From: Sulfurimonas sediminis
GTDB taxonomy: Bacteria > Campylobacterota > Campylobacteria > Campylobacterales > Sulfurimonadaceae
Length of the DNA: 64,000 nt
Direction of reading: 5' to 3'
Assembly (NCBI RefSeq): GCF_014905115.1
Contig: NZ_CP041235.1
Coordinates: 1,736,001 to 1,800,000 of the forward strand
The translations under genes and the position numbers were made by a program. The notes below the pieces were generated by a model. It saw only the letters and a list, made by a program, of their open reading frames with translations, was not told where the DNA came from and made no database searches. Position 1 is the first letter of the stretch; each line of letters starts with the position of its first letter. Below are positions 35,920-46,147 of the stretch, in pieces.

Positions 35920-38404
35920 GCTTTTCCTGTGGTTCACCAAGGTAGTACCCCTGCGCATACTCTATACCGATTTCTCTGACAACATCCAACACCTCGGCAG
36001 AGTGCACAAACTCTGCTATGACTTTTTTCCCAAGTTTTTTTGCAAATACAACAATTGTTTCGACAATCAATCGCGAATTTTGATCCTGATGGATATTTTT
36101 AATCAGTGAACCGTCTATTTTCATATAATCACATGAAATATTTGTCATGTATTGAAAATTGGCAAATCCGCTTCCAAAATCATCAATGGCAATGGATGCG
36201 CCTGATGCATAGACTTCTTTTGTAAAATCGTTTACGATATTTTCGTTCGTATACTCCTGTGTTTCCAGAATTTCTATTGTTAACTGCTTTGCTATATCAT
36301 ACTCTTTGATTTTTTCAAAAAGAAAATTTCGCATTTTTTCGCTGAATATGTCACTGAAAGAGAGGTTGATGCTAAAGTCCAAACCGTTGCCGGCAAAAAA
36401 AGAAAATGTTTTTTCTATCATAATTTCGGTTATTCGAGGATAGAGTCGTATTTTTTCACTGATTTCAAGGAAAAAATAGGGAGAAAGAATTTTTCCGTCA
36501 GCTTTTCTCAGACGCACAAGTGCTTCATATTTTTCAATTTTTCCTGTTGCTATATTAAAAATAGGCTGATAGTACGGAATAATGTCATCATTCTCTATCG
36601 CTCTTTTAATCTCATTTGCCATTTGCAGATTTGACTCATATTTTTTTGCAAGTTCTAAAGATTTATTGAAAATCAGATAGGGTTTATGTGCTTTTTTTGC
36701 AGCTTTGAGCACCATATCGGCATTGGCAAGACCCGTTTTTTTCTCATTGATATATGCTGCAGAAACAGTCACCGAGACATGAATAACCTGATCTTTTACC
36801 AAAAACTCTTTTTTTTCTATAGTGCTTATAAGCTGTTGAATTGTATTTTCTATAACGCTGTAGGTTTGCTCCTGATTTGAAATAATCGCAAATTCATCCG
36901 AAGGCAACTTAAACAACTCCATTCCTGCATTTTGGGTAAATTCATGTAAATACTGCGACATTTTTACCAATACAGCGTCGCCTACAGCATGCCCGTAAAA
37001 ATCATTTATAGTAGTAAAATCATCAATATTTACCAAAAAAACTGTTTCACCCACACACTCATCTATCCTGTGAAGCAGACTCAATCTGTTTGGCATCTCT
37101 GTCAATTTGTCAAAATATGCCTGTTTGTAGATAAACTCCGCACTTCTTTGCACTCTTTTTTCAAGTTCGGCATTTAACTCAGCCAACTCCTGTGATACGC
37201 TGTTTGCCAGGTTTGCAAGGGCATATTCTGTACTCACTGCAAAATCTTTTTTGTGTATAACACTTTTTCTGTGGACACTCTCAAGTGTTTTATTGCTTTC
37301 GCTGAGACCAAGCAGCGTAATGGATTCATTAAGCAAATCACTTTTTTGATTAGAAAAAAATTCTCCATAGGTAAAAAAACCACTTATGCCACCAAGCGTA
37401 GAGAGCCCTTCTAATTCATACTCTATATATTTTTCCATAAAACGTCTTCTTGCCATACAGGAGTAAATAAATACAGCTTCGGGCTGGAATTGAAGTCTGT
37501 CAAATATTTTATCCAGCTGATATTCACCGCTTTTTAGCAGATTGTCAACATTGCCTACACCAAAACGGACCTTCTCACCCTCTTGCAGATTGCCGGCAAA
37601 GGTTAATGAACCGTCTTCATGTTTAAAGAGTACTGCCCTGCCTATGTTCACCCCGTCTTTTTCAAATATAAGTGGAAATTCTATACCGATTTGAGGAAGG
37701 TTTTGAGCCAGTTCTTTGCCCATATATTTTGCATACATATCTACGGCACTTATACCGTCTATCTCATATACTCTGTTTTTTACCGCTTTTGTAATTGTAA
37801 GCTTCTTGCCTATAGGTGTCCAGTCAAAACTGTAGTGGGTAAAAACATTCAATACATCAGAATTCAAAGTAACACCGACTGCTCCATTCTCGGTAATATG
37901 AGTATTGTTAAATACAAAAGTTTTTTTGAGTTCTCCGTTGTCACCGGCCAACCCGCCTGAAACCACGATGTCTGGATTAATACTGTTGATGCCTTTTAAA
38001 AACTCTTCCCCGTTTGTGTGGAGTCCGTCAGCAAAACTGATGAGTGCTTTTGTATTGGGGCGAAGAATTTTTCTTAATAATTTTTTACCGCAGATATAGC
38101 TCATTTGTGTAGAATCGGTATGTTCTACAATGGTAGAGTGCAACTCTGTCTTTTCAAATTTTGTAAAGGTTGCGACATGCTTTGATGCAATGTAAATATC
38201 TGTATTGTGCAAGGCACCGTCTGTTGTTGTCCCGATAATTGTAGCCTGGGGATAAGTTGCTGTAAAATAGTTTTGTATCTCTTTTATCTCTTGAAGATTA
38301 TTATCTGCACAAAATATCTGTATAAGTGTTTGGGAGTCTGAAGCAAAAGGCTTCATTTTTTTTAATTCTGATATATTTTTAAAAGTTATAGTTTTATTTA
38401 TCAT
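35903..38404 (-). CDS. FIST sensor - degenerate GGDEF - EAL protein
   Basis: An 833-residue cytoplasmic signalling protein. Residues about 25-200 are a FIST_N domain (IGTTTDGALHNTD, SFADGLHTNGEEFLKG, VSGGLAGDNG), about 215-370 FIST_C (FIYSCMARRRFM), followed by a coiled coil (AELNAELEKRVQ). The GGDEF domain keeps VNIDDFTTINDFYGHAVGDAVL but its signature loop is LPSDEF, so cyclase activity is doubtful. The EAL domain has YEALVRLR, FSINLSFSD, TIEILETQE, AIDDFGSGF, KIDGSLIK and AEFVHSAE, all consistent with active c-di-GMP hydrolysis. FIST domains are thought to bind small ligands such as amino acids. Confidence 0.9.
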   Translation of the reverse strand: MINKTITFKNISELKKMKPFASDSQTLIQIFCADNNLQEIKEIQNYFTATYPQATIIGTTTDGALHNTDIYIASKHVATFTKFEKTELHSTIVEHTDSTQMSYICGKKLLRKILRPNTKALISFADGLHTNGEEFLKGINSINPDIVVSGGLAGDNGELKKTFVFNNTHITENGAVGVTLNSDVLNVFTHYSFDWTPIGKKLTITKAVKNRVYEIDGISAVDMYAKYMGKELAQNLPQIGIEFPLIFEKDGVNIGRAVLFKHEDGSLTFAGNLQEGEKVRFGVGNVDNLLKSGEYQLDKIFDRLQFQPEAVFIYSCMARRRFMEKYIEYELEGLSTLGGISGFFTYGEFFSNQKSDLLNESITLLGLSESNKTLESVHRKSVIHKKDFAVSTEYALANLANSVSQELAELNAELEKRVQRSAEFIYKQAYFDKLTEMPNRLSLLHRIDECVGETVFLVNIDDFTTINDFYGHAVGDAVLVKMSQYLHEFTQNAGMELFKLPSDEFAIISNQEQTYSVIENTIQQLISTIEKKEFLVKDQVIHVSVTVSAAYINEKKTGLANADMVLKAAKKAHKPYLIFNKSLELAKKYESNLQMANEIKRAIENDDIIPYYQPIFNIATGKIEKYEALVRLRKADGKILSPYFFLEISEKIRLYPRITEIMIEKTFSFFAGNGLDFSINLSFSDIFSEKMRNFLFEKIKEYDIAKQLTIEILETQEYTNENIVNDFTKEVYASGASIAIDDFGSGFANFQYMTNISCDYMKIDGSLIKNIHQDQNSRLIVETIVVFAKKLGKKVIAEFVHSAEVLDVVREIGIEYAQGYYLGEPQEKLIEPL

Positions 38405-38480
38405 TCTTATATTTTAGTGAACTGAAGCTTTAATATCATTGATACCATAGCAAAGCAGTAGGAATATTGCTGTTTCAGGC

Positions 38481-38894
38481 TTACTTTGTGTTAAGTTGTA
38501 AAAATCTTTGTAAAATAATCATTGCTGAAAGAGAGTCCACCCGACCATCACGAATATATTTTATTTTACCTTTCATCATTTGCTCCGCTTCAAGTGAGCT
38601 GCCGGCTTCATCCTGATAAAAGATTTCTCCCTCAAAATCAACCAGATTCATAAAATGCTCAATCCGTCTGCGCATCTCATCTTCACTGCTTCCGCCAAGA
38701 GGAATGCCTATGACAACCGCATCAACTTCCCACTCTTTTATGGCTTTTTTCACTTCTAAAGAAGCCTGGTTGCGGTTTTTTCTTATAATGGCGGGAAGAG
38801 GCGTAACGATCTCTTTATGTGCTGAATATGCCAACCCGATACGTTTGAGCCCCAAATCTATTGCAATATATTTCAAAACTATTTTCCAAGACAA
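38481..38894 (-). CDS. ruvX: Putative pre-16S rRNA nuclease / Holliday junction resolvase-like YqgF
   Basis: A 137-residue RNase H-fold protein. Motifs are YIAIDLGLKRIGLAYS (first Asp), VVIGIPLGGSSEDE (usual GxPxxxxG), a DEAGSSLEAE segment (normally DER[LF][TS][ST]) and RDGRVDSLSAMIIL (last Asp). Family members process the 5' end of 16S rRNA. It overlaps the end of mnmE by 16 bases, the last gene of the rpmH-rnpA-yidD-yidC-jag-mnmE block. Confidence 0.85.
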   Translation of the reverse strand: MSWKIVLKYIAIDLGLKRIGLAYSAHKEIVTPLPAIIRKNRNQASLEVKKAIKEWEVDAVVIGIPLGGSSEDEMRRRIEHFMNLVDFEGEIFYQDEAGSSLEAEQMMKGKIKYIRDGRVDSLSAMIILQRFLQLNTK

Positions 38895-40216
38895 AAAGAG
38901 CCGAACATTTTATCAAGCATTTCATCATTTTCAAACGGACGGGTAATGCCTGCCATTGCTTTTACAGCTTCATTGAGATGAAAAGAAAATATTTCCAATT
39001 CCTGATCTTTGAGCGGTTCAAAAGCCTCTTGTATATTTTGCATTGTCGTTTCAACTGCAGAAATTTGACGCTCAGAGATAAGCATAATCTCATCACTTAC
39101 ATTGTTTCTGTCCATAATTTCTTCAAGTTTTTTGACCAAAGCCGTCACATCACTCTTGGAATTCAGTGCCAAATCAAAAGTCAAACCCGGCAAGTCAAAT
39201 TTTTCTTCCAGATCTATTTTATTTTTAACAACAAGTATCTCTTTTTTTTCTTTGTTTGACGCAATAAGTTTTACTATCTCTTTGTCCTGTGCATCTGCAA
39301 CGCGCGAAGCATCAAACAAAGCTATAACAATATCACTTTCATGAATTGCCTCAAGACTACGCTGTATTCCGATACGCTCTATTTCATCGTTTGATTCACG
39401 TATACCGGCAGTATCTACAATGCGTATAAGATGTGTGCCTATTCTGACCTGCTCTTCGATTGTGTCACGCGTTGTACCAGCTATATCACTGACTATCGCA
39501 CGATTGTAATTGAGCAGGGCATTTAAAAGTGAACTTTTTCCGACATTTGGCTTGCCTATAATAGCCACCTTAAATCCTTGCATCAATCCCTCTCTTGACT
39601 TTGAAGCTATAAGGGTTTTTTCGAGCAGTGCATAGAGTTGCTTAAGTTTTGACTCTATCTGTACTACCAAATCCTGAGGCAAATCTTCTTCTGCATAATC
39701 TATAGTAACCTCACTGTATGCCAGTATATGGATAATCTCATCTCTGACCTGTTCTATAAATTCTTTCAAAGAACCTTTCATCTGAGAAGCAAGAATTTTT
39801 GCCGCGTCTTCACTTTTGGCCTCTATAAGCTGTGCTATGGCTTCTGCTTCACTCAAGTCAATTCTTCCGTTTAGAAAAGCCCGTTTTGAAAATTCACCGG
39901 CATTGGCAAGACGAGCTCCTGCTTTGAGTGCTGCTCTGAGAATACTCTGTGCAACTATAAAACCACCGTGACACTGAATCTCTACAACATCTTCAGCAGT
40001 AAAAGAGTATGGTCCCTGAAAGTAAATAACTATCGCTTCATCAATAAGCTCATTTTCGTTATTGTAAATATTTGTGAGTGTGGCATATCTGGGGGTGAAA
40101 TTTTCTTTACATGTAAGCTGTTTTGCTATACTCAGAGCTTTTTCACCACTCAGACGAATAATAGCGATAGAGCCTATGCCATTGGCTGTTGCAATGGCAG
40201 CTATAGTCTCATTCAT
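38879..40216 (-). CDS. mnmE: tRNA modification GTPase MnmE (TrmE)
   Basis: With MnmG, modifies U34 of several tRNAs. The N-terminal formyl-THF-binding domain (IAAIATANGIGSIAIIRLSG), the helical region (FSKRAFLNGRIDLSEAEAIAQLI), and an inserted G domain (GKPNVGKSSLLNALLN, DTAGIRES, VVKNKIDL) lead to the C-terminal catalytic motif CLGK (FCLGK). Its 445 residues are standard. It follows jag with a 3-base gap. Confidence 0.95.
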   Translation of the reverse strand: MNETIAAIATANGIGSIAIIRLSGEKALSIAKQLTCKENFTPRYATLTNIYNNENELIDEAIVIYFQGPYSFTAEDVVEIQCHGGFIVAQSILRAALKAGARLANAGEFSKRAFLNGRIDLSEAEAIAQLIEAKSEDAAKILASQMKGSLKEFIEQVRDEIIHILAYSEVTIDYAEEDLPQDLVVQIESKLKQLYALLEKTLIASKSREGLMQGFKVAIIGKPNVGKSSLLNALLNYNRAIVSDIAGTTRDTIEEQVRIGTHLIRIVDTAGIRESNDEIERIGIQRSLEAIHESDIVIALFDASRVADAQDKEIVKLIASNKEKKEILVVKNKIDLEEKFDLPGLTFDLALNSKSDVTALVKKLEEIMDRNNVSDEIMLISERQISAVETTMQNIQEAFEPLKDQELEIFSFHLNEAVKAMAGITRPFENDEMLDKMFGSFCLGK

Positions 40217-40219
40217 GGT

Positions 40220-41092
40220 CTAGTTGTTGTGGTAGTCATTAATGATTATGTATTTCAGACCGTCTTTTGTGGAACGGATGACTACGTATTTGTCCGGATA
40301 GCGTTCACGCAACTCTTTGAGTGCAATTTGTACCAGCACACCGTCAAGTATTTTTGTCTGTGCCCGTCCGTCTCTGTCAATATTTTCATAAACATTCGTT
40401 AAGTATCTGCCAACTGATTCTTCCTGGTTTTTTAAAAACTCTGCTATCTCAAGACGTATCTGCAAACCATATTTTGTATTAATCCAATTAAACAGCATAT
40501 AAGAGAGTGCCTTGTACCTGTAACCCTCTTTCCCTATAAGAAGCGCGGCATCTTCACCCTTAAACTCAATCAAAAGTGTTTCTTTGTCATAGGCGGAAAC
40601 TTCAATTTTTTCTATATCAAAACAGATAAGAGCAAAGAGTTGGTTAATATCTTTTTCAATCTCTGTAACAATTGTTTCTATGTTTGGTGTCTCACTCACT
40701 TCTTCTATTGCTATGTCATCATATTCATCATCATAGTCTGCCGTATATGCAAGCCCACTCGCCAGATCTTCTTCAAGTTCATCTTCATCCTGATCACTCA
40801 CAAACGACGCGGGCATAATTGTATCGTTGAGCATTGTATGCTGCTGTATATCATCATTTTTATCTGGCAAAATCTCCTGAGCCTTTTGAGAAGTCTTTTG
40901 TGGTTCTTTTTCTTCTTTGGAAATCTCATTTTTTATCGTCGCAACAATTATGGCTTTCTTTTTAAAAAAGCCTAAAAAGCCACTGCTTGGAGCCTGTACA
41001 ACTTCAACAGCCAACTGCGTCACAGAGCAGTCCAGCGCAGTAGCGGCATCTTTGAATGCACCTTCCAGGGTTACTGCCTCAATCTTAATCAT
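40220..41092 (-). CDS. jag: Jag family RNA-binding protein (Jag_N, KH, R3H)
   Basis: A 290-residue protein encoded next to yidC, as in most bacteria. The Jag_N domain (about 1-52) ends SSGFLGFFKKKAIIVA. A long acidic linker follows (about 60-145, DQDEDELEEDLASG). The KH domain contains AALLIGKEGYRYKALSYMLF, and the C-terminal R3H-like region contains LKELRERYPDKYVVIRST. The exact function is unclear; links to membrane-protein biogenesis and cell shape are known in Gram-positives. Its ATG shares a base with the yidC stop. Confidence 0.88.
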   Translation of the reverse strand: MIKIEAVTLEGAFKDAATALDCSVTQLAVEVVQAPSSGFLGFFKKKAIIVATIKNEISKEEKEPQKTSQKAQEILPDKNDDIQQHTMLNDTIMPASFVSDQDEDELEEDLASGLAYTADYDDEYDDIAIEEVSETPNIETIVTEIEKDINQLFALICFDIEKIEVSAYDKETLLIEFKGEDAALLIGKEGYRYKALSYMLFNWINTKYGLQIRLEIAEFLKNQEESVGRYLTNVYENIDRDGRAQTKILDGVLVQIALKELRERYPDKYVVIRSTKDGLKYIIINDYHNN

Positions 41093-42702
41093 TATTTTTT
41101 CTCACTGCTTTTTTCAATTGCCGCTTTTGCATCTTTGGCATTTTTGAACTGCTGATTTACAATATACTGCTGTGCAATTGAGAACAGGTTGTTTGTAAAC
41201 CAGTACAGCACCAGTCCCGAAGGAAAAGTTACAAAGAAAAATGTAAATATGACAGGAAGATATTTAAATACTTTTTCCTGCATAGGGTCTGTAAAGTTGT
41301 TTGGTGTCATTCGTTGCTGTAAAAACATAGACGCACCCATTAAAATCGGCAGCACATAGTACGGATCCATACGGGAGAGATCGTTAATCCACAGAATCCA
41401 TGGCGCACCCTGTAACTCAACAGCATTCAAAAGTGTTCTGTAGAGCGCGAAAAACACAGGAATCTGCAATATCATAGGAAGACATCCGCCCAATGGATTG
41501 GCACCGTGTTTCTTGTACATTTCCATCGTAGCCGCATTGAGACGCTGCGGATCTTTTTTGTATTTTTCTTTGAGCTCTTTGAGTTTCGGTGCCAGTTCTT
41601 TCATTTTTTGCATAGAAACCATACCTTTGTATGTCAAAGGATAGAGTACAATTCTGATAATAGCCGTCAATGCAATAATAGCCCATCCCCAGTTGCCAAA
41701 AATTCCGTGCAGCCATGAAAGCAGTGCAAAAAGAGGTTTGGCAGCAAAAGTAAACCAGCCATACTCTATAGCATTTGTCAGCATCGGATCAATTGATTTG
41801 AGGACTTTATGCTCTTTAGGCCCTATGTATCCATGAATATTTTCATCTTTGTCTGCTTCAAAGTAGACAACAGGATTATCATCTTTTCCGCGTTCAACAA
41901 TTACATTGGTCTCTTTTTTAAATCCATAGAGTATAATCGCAGTGTACTGGTCAAACGCAGAGGCAAGTTTCACACCCTGAAATACTTTTCTGCCCTCGGC
42001 ATCACCGTCTTCGATAATATGCACCACATCATCATCTGTATATATCAGTGCTCCGGCAACTGCCATAAGTTTTTTAGAAACCTGCGGTCTGTCTCCGAGA
42101 TAAACATAATGTCTGATATCCTTCGATGTAGATATTTTTGCATCATAATGCCCATCTGCATAAAATGTCAATACTTTGGTAACAGTAAGATTTGACAACT
42201 TTTGTGTCAGCGTAACAGTAACCGGCTTATTAGACAGTTCCACACTGCTTACATTTGCACTGTATGCCACTTTTGTAGCTTCATCATTAAGAGCATCATC
42301 ACTGAAACGGATATAGAGCGGTTTTGTTCCAAATTCCGGAATAACCTGTGCGTGAAGATTGTCATCATTTCTGAATTTCTCTTCAAGCAACTCTTTTGAA
42401 GATATACGTCCGAGCGTATCAATCTTTAAAATAAAATTTTTGTTTGTAATTGTAACAATAGTATTTGAGGTACCGTTGTTGACTTTTTCCTGCTGAGAAA
42501 CAGCATGTCCCGAAGCCTCTTCTACGCGTGATGCAACATCTTTGTTCTGTGTATCTGTTAAAGATGCAGCATTCTCTGTTTTAGCATTTTCTGCTACCTT
42601 TTGTTCTTTTGGCGGAAATATCGCAGTATAGCCTACGAAAAAAATTATTGACAATAGTACGGCGACTATCAGTCTTTGGTTTGGTGACATTTTGTCTAAC
42701 AC
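41092..42702 (-). CDS. yidC: Membrane protein insertase YidC
   Basis: Inserts and folds inner-membrane proteins, alone or with Sec. The 536-residue Gram-negative form has an N-terminal helix (about 8-27), a periplasmic beta domain (about 75-310) and the conserved insertase core: WGWAIIALTAIIRIVLYPLTYKGMVSMQKM (with the groove Arg), GGCLPMILQIPVFFALYRTL, and two last helices ending QQYIVNQQ. It lies 3 bases after yidD. Confidence 0.95.
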   Translation of the reverse strand: MLDKMSPNQRLIVAVLLSIIFFVGYTAIFPPKEQKVAENAKTENAASLTDTQNKDVASRVEEASGHAVSQQEKVNNGTSNTIVTITNKNFILKIDTLGRISSKELLEEKFRNDDNLHAQVIPEFGTKPLYIRFSDDALNDEATKVAYSANVSSVELSNKPVTVTLTQKLSNLTVTKVLTFYADGHYDAKISTSKDIRHYVYLGDRPQVSKKLMAVAGALIYTDDDVVHIIEDGDAEGRKVFQGVKLASAFDQYTAIILYGFKKETNVIVERGKDDNPVVYFEADKDENIHGYIGPKEHKVLKSIDPMLTNAIEYGWFTFAAKPLFALLSWLHGIFGNWGWAIIALTAIIRIVLYPLTYKGMVSMQKMKELAPKLKELKEKYKKDPQRLNAATMEMYKKHGANPLGGCLPMILQIPVFFALYRTLLNAVELQGAPWILWINDLSRMDPYYVLPILMGASMFLQQRMTPNNFTDPMQEKVFKYLPVIFTFFFVTFPSGLVLYWFTNNLFSIAQQYIVNQQFKNAKDAKAAIEKSSEKK

Positions 42703-42705
42703 AAA

Positions 42706-43029
42706 TTACCCTTTATATAAAAAATTTTTTATGATGTAATAGCGGTTTTTTTTATTTGGAACCAACCAATATTTTACAGTACCAATTTCAAGTTTAGCGG
42801 GGTCTAAAGAAAGCTTGTCCAGGAGTGGATACTCTATTCCGCCATCAAAAAATTGATTGCAACGTAGTATTCTAGTAAAAGAGTGGTAAAAAGCACTTGA
42901 AATTGAATTATTTTCGAAATTTATTCGTGCATATTCGCTACATGTAGGATAATAGCGGCATGATCCATAGCCGATAAGTGTAAAAAATTTCTGATAGAGC
43001 CATAAAAGCTTAAGTAAAAGTTTTCGCAC
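42706..43029 (-). CDS. yidD: Membrane protein insertion efficiency factor YidD
   Basis: A 107-residue protein with the family core YQKFFTLIGYGSCRYYPTCSEYA, which contains the conserved cysteines, and RILRCNQFFDGGIEYP. It helps YidC and sits between rnpA and yidC as usual. The start is GTG at 43029, 20 bases inside rnpA. The C-terminal part is longer than in many homologues (about 70-85 residues). Confidence 0.9.
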   Translation of the reverse strand: MRKLLLKLLWLYQKFFTLIGYGSCRYYPTCSEYARINFENNSISSAFYHSFTRILRCNQFFDGGIEYPLLDKLSLDPAKLEIGTVKYWLVPNKKNRYYIIKNFLYKG

Positions 43030-43339
43030 GGGTTAATACTTTATGGAAATCACTGGTGAGTTTTTCAAATGGTGCATCAAAGATTGCCGCTTTTGCAACA
43101 AAAACATAGATACCGTCTTTTAGAGAATGGGAGTATTCACAAAAAAGCGCACGAAGACGACGCTTCGCCCGATTACGTTTTACTGCATTGCCAAGTTTTT
43201 TGGTAGCAGTAAAACCTACTTTGCGTACTCCTGGTTGAGGAAGGAAAAAGAGGACAACACTCTGAGAGTGTTGGTTTTTTCCTTTGTTGTAAACATATTG
43301 AAACTCTTTATGGAGTTTTAATGTGTTGAATCCGCCTAT
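43010..43339 (-). CDS. rnpA: Ribonuclease P protein component, non-canonical start (ATA or ATT)
   Basis: The protein subunit of RNase P, which matures tRNA 5' ends. The frame reads [20 protein letters not shown], then [26 protein letters not shown], the RnpA RNA-binding signature, and ends at 43010. No ATG, GTG or TTG exists in this frame from the upstream stop to the end. The likely start is ATA at 43339-43337, sharing ATAG with the rpmH stop; ATT at 43348 is the other choice. The length would be 109 or 112 residues, normal. The 3' end overlaps yidD by 20 bases. Confidence 0.88.
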   Translation of the reverse strand: MGGFNTLKLHKEFQYVYNKGKNQHSQSVVLFFLPQPGVRKVGFTATKKLGNAVKRNRAKRRLRALFCEYSHSLKDGIYVFVAKAAIFDAPFEKLTSDFHKVLTRAKTFT

Positions 43340-43470
43340 ACTGTCAATTTTTTACGACCTTTTGCACGACGACGGTTAATGATATTACGACCATTTTTAG
43401 TAGCCATTCTGGCTCTAAACCCGTGTGTTCGCTTTCTAGGTGTATTATGTGGCTGGTATGTTCTTTTCAT
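43336..43470 (-). CDS. rpmH: 50S ribosomal protein L34
   Basis: 44 residues: [20 protein letters not shown] at the start and [15 protein letters not shown] at the end, an unmistakable L34. A Shine-Dalgarno (AAGGAT) lies before the ATG. Its TAG overlaps the probable ATA start of rnpA. dnaA, often next to rpmH elsewhere, is absent; clpB lies upstream instead. Confidence 0.97.
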   Translation of the reverse strand: MKRTYQPHNTPRKRTHGFRARMATKNGRNIINRRRAKGRKKLTV

Positions 43471-43510
43471 TCGACATATCCTTATCTGATTTAAGTTCGG
43501 AAGTTTACAA

Positions 43511-43553
43511 AAACTTTACTTAAAGCGTGGTTAAGGTTCCTAGGAAACCTTAA
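43511..43553 (-). terminator. Probable terminator at the end of clpB
   Basis: A 9-base stem (GTTAAGGTT / AACCTTAAC) spans the clpB stop codon, followed on the minus strand by a second small stem (CTTTA/TAAAG) and a run of five T. It separates clpB from rpmH. Confidence 0.45.
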
Positions 43554-46116
43554 CTTCCACCTCTCCATTGACGACAGTAAATTCAACGTGAGATCCCTCT
43601 TTCACTGTACCTTCAAGAATCAAGTCAGCCAAACGGTCTTCAACAATTTCGTATAATGCACGTTTTAGCGGACGTGCTCCGTATACAGGATCAAATCCGG
43701 CTTCTGCAATATACTCTTTTGCCTCTTCACTAAGAACAAGCTCAATATTTCTCTCTTTGACTTTGTTCACAATTTCATTAAAGAATATGTCAACAATGCC
43801 TTTAATCTCTTCTTTGCCAAGTGCATTAAATATAACAACTTCATCCAGTCTGTTTAAGAACTCAGGTTTAAAAGCCTTTCTGAGTTCAGACATAACCATA
43901 CCTTCAAGTTCAGGACTTCCTGCATGTGTCATAATCTTGTCACTTGCAATATTTGATGTCAAGATGATAATAGTATTGCTAAAATCAACTGTAACACCCT
44001 TGTTATCTGTCAAACGACCATCATCAAGTACTTGAAGCAGCATGTTAAAGACATCCGGGTGTGCCTTTTCTACTTCATCAAAAAGTACAACAGAATACGG
44101 TTTTCTTCGCACTGCCTCTGTAAGCTGTCCGCCCTCTTCGTAACCTACATACCCTGGTGCTGCCCCGACAAGACGTGAAACAGCATGTTTTTCCATGTAC
44201 TCACTCATATCAATTCTGATGAGTGCATCTTCAGAGTCAAACAAAAACTTCGCCAAAGTTTTTGCAGTCTGTGTTTTACCGACCCCTGTAGGTCCAAGGA
44301 ACATAAAACTGCCTATCGGTCTGTTCTTATCACTCAGACCCGCTTTGTTACGCTTGATGGCACGCGCTACTGCATGTGTAGCCTGTGATTGTCCTACAAC
44401 AGTTTCATTGAGCACATCTTCTACATGTAAGATCTTGTCTTTCTCACTTTGAAGCATTTTGTTTACAGGAATACCTGTCCATCTGCTGACAATAGAAGCA
44501 ATTGATTCTTCATCAACAGAATTTTTCAAGAGAGTACCCTCTGCCTGCATTCTGTTCCACTGCTCATTCAGGGCTTTTTCTTCTTCTATGAGTTTTGGAA
44601 TTTCTCCATACTCAATTTCTGCAGCACGGTTAAATTCGGAACGGCTTTTTGCAAGTTCTGCTTCACGGCGTTTTGCTTCTATTTCTGCTTTTATTGCGGA
44701 AATTTTCTCAAACACCTCTTTTTCCGTTTGGAACTGAGACTCAAGCTTTCTTACTTTTTCTTCAATGTCAGCCAACTCTTTTTCTATCTCTTCAAGTCGC
44801 TTTTTATTTGCCGGTGTCTCTTCCATTTTCAGTGCTTCTTTTTCAACCATCAGCTCTGAAAGTTTGCGTTTTGCCGCACTGAGTTCATTTGGCTCAGACT
44901 CTATTTGCATTTTAAGTTCCGCTGCCGCTTCATCAATAAGGTCAATCGCTTTATCCGGCAAGAATCTGTCTGCAATATATCTGTCAGAGAGTTTTGCCGC
45001 AGCCACCAAGGCACTGTCTGCAATACTCACATTATGGTGTGCTTCAAGTCTCTCTTTGATTCCGCGAAGAATTTGCAGTGATTGATTCACACTCGGCTCA
45101 TCCACAGAAATCGGCAGGAAACGACGTTGCAGTGCAGCATCTTTTTCAAAATATTTTCTGTACTCTTTGAGCGTCGTTGCACCGATTGTATGCAGTTCTC
45201 CACGGGCAAGCGCAGGTTTTAGGATGTTTGCCGCATCCATTGAACCTTCAGATGCTCCGGCGCCGACAATAGTATGAATTTCATCAATAAACAGAATAAT
45301 ATTTCCGTTTTCTTTGACTTCATCTATAACCGCTTTGAGTCTGTCTTCAAACTCACCACGGTATTTTGCACCGGCTATCAATGCCGACATATCAAGCGCA
45401 ACCACACGCTTGTTTTGTAAAGAAGTTGGAACATTGCCACTTTGAATTCTCTGTGCAAGTCCTTCAACCAGTGCTGTTTTACCAACACCAGGCTCCCCTA
45501 AAAGCATTGGGTTGTTTTTCGTTTTACGAATCAGAATCTGCATTGTACGCGCTATCTCTTCATCACGCCCAATTACAGGTGCCAATTTTCCCTCGGCTGC
45601 TTCTTTTGTTAAGTCAATACCATACTTCGAAAGTGCTTCTAATGTTTCATCCGCTGTTTGCGAATCAATTTTAGCACCTCCTCGTGCAGCTTCAAGCTCT
45701 TTGCTCAACTGCATGACATCAACATATTTTGGCAGTATTGTTGAAAACGGCTCTGTATTCAAGTTTGCCAATATATATGTATCTACGGCAAGATAAGAAT
45801 CTCCGTTTTTTGTCATCAGACCTATACCGTTTTCAAGTGTTCGTACAAAATCCTGGGAAAGCTTGATATTCTCTTTTGTCACACTTGAAGATTTTGGCAG
45901 TTTTTCTGCCATACTTTTAATGTCTAATTCCATTGCAACTTTATCTATACCCAACTTGTTGAACATTTGGTTCAGTACAGAATCCGAATTTGTTAAAAGT
46001 GCCCACAAAAAGTGTACCGGTGTCACTTCCTGATTTTTGTTATGTAAAGCTAAAGACAACGCACTCTCAATCGCCTCTGTCATATTATGTGTTAATTTCT
46101 CAAAAATGTTATTCAT
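43540..46116 (-). CDS. clpB: ATP-dependent disaggregase ClpB
   Basis: An AAA+ chaperone that extracts proteins from heat-induced aggregates together with DnaK. The 858 residues comprise the N domain (about 1-145), first ATPase domain with [13 protein letters not shown] and [16 protein letters not shown], the middle coiled coil (about 400-525) that marks ClpB rather than ClpA or ClpC, second ATPase domain with [30 protein letters not shown], and the D2 small domain ([18 protein letters not shown]). The upstream gap carries a TATAAT box and a 34-base inverted repeat that may be its stress operator. Confidence 0.96.
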   Translation of the reverse strand: MNNIFEKLTHNMTEAIESALSLALHNKNQEVTPVHFLWALLTNSDSVLNQMFNKLGIDKVAMELDIKSMAEKLPKSSSVTKENIKLSQDFVRTLENGIGLMTKNGDSYLAVDTYILANLNTEPFSTILPKYVDVMQLSKELEAARGGAKIDSQTADETLEALSKYGIDLTKEAAEGKLAPVIGRDEEIARTMQILIRKTKNNPMLLGEPGVGKTALVEGLAQRIQSGNVPTSLQNKRVVALDMSALIAGAKYRGEFEDRLKAVIDEVKENGNIILFIDEIHTIVGAGASEGSMDAANILKPALARGELHTIGATTLKEYRKYFEKDAALQRRFLPISVDEPSVNQSLQILRGIKERLEAHHNVSIADSALVAAAKLSDRYIADRFLPDKAIDLIDEAAAELKMQIESEPNELSAAKRKLSELMVEKEALKMEETPANKKRLEEIEKELADIEEKVRKLESQFQTEKEVFEKISAIKAEIEAKRREAELAKSRSEFNRAAEIEYGEIPKLIEEEKALNEQWNRMQAEGTLLKNSVDEESIASIVSRWTGIPVNKMLQSEKDKILHVEDVLNETVVGQSQATHAVARAIKRNKAGLSDKNRPIGSFMFLGPTGVGKTQTAKTLAKFLFDSEDALIRIDMSEYMEKHAVSRLVGAAPGYVGYEEGGQLTEAVRRKPYSVVLFDEVEKAHPDVFNMLLQVLDDGRLTDNKGVTVDFSNTIIILTSNIASDKIMTHAGSPELEGMVMSELRKAFKPEFLNRLDEVVIFNALGKEEIKGIVDIFFNEIVNKVKERNIELVLSEEAKEYIAEAGFDPVYGARPLKRALYEIVEDRLADLILEGTVKEGSHVEFTVVNGEVEVKVS

Positions 46117-46147
46117 CTCTCAATCCTTTTTTTTTATTTATGCTGGA

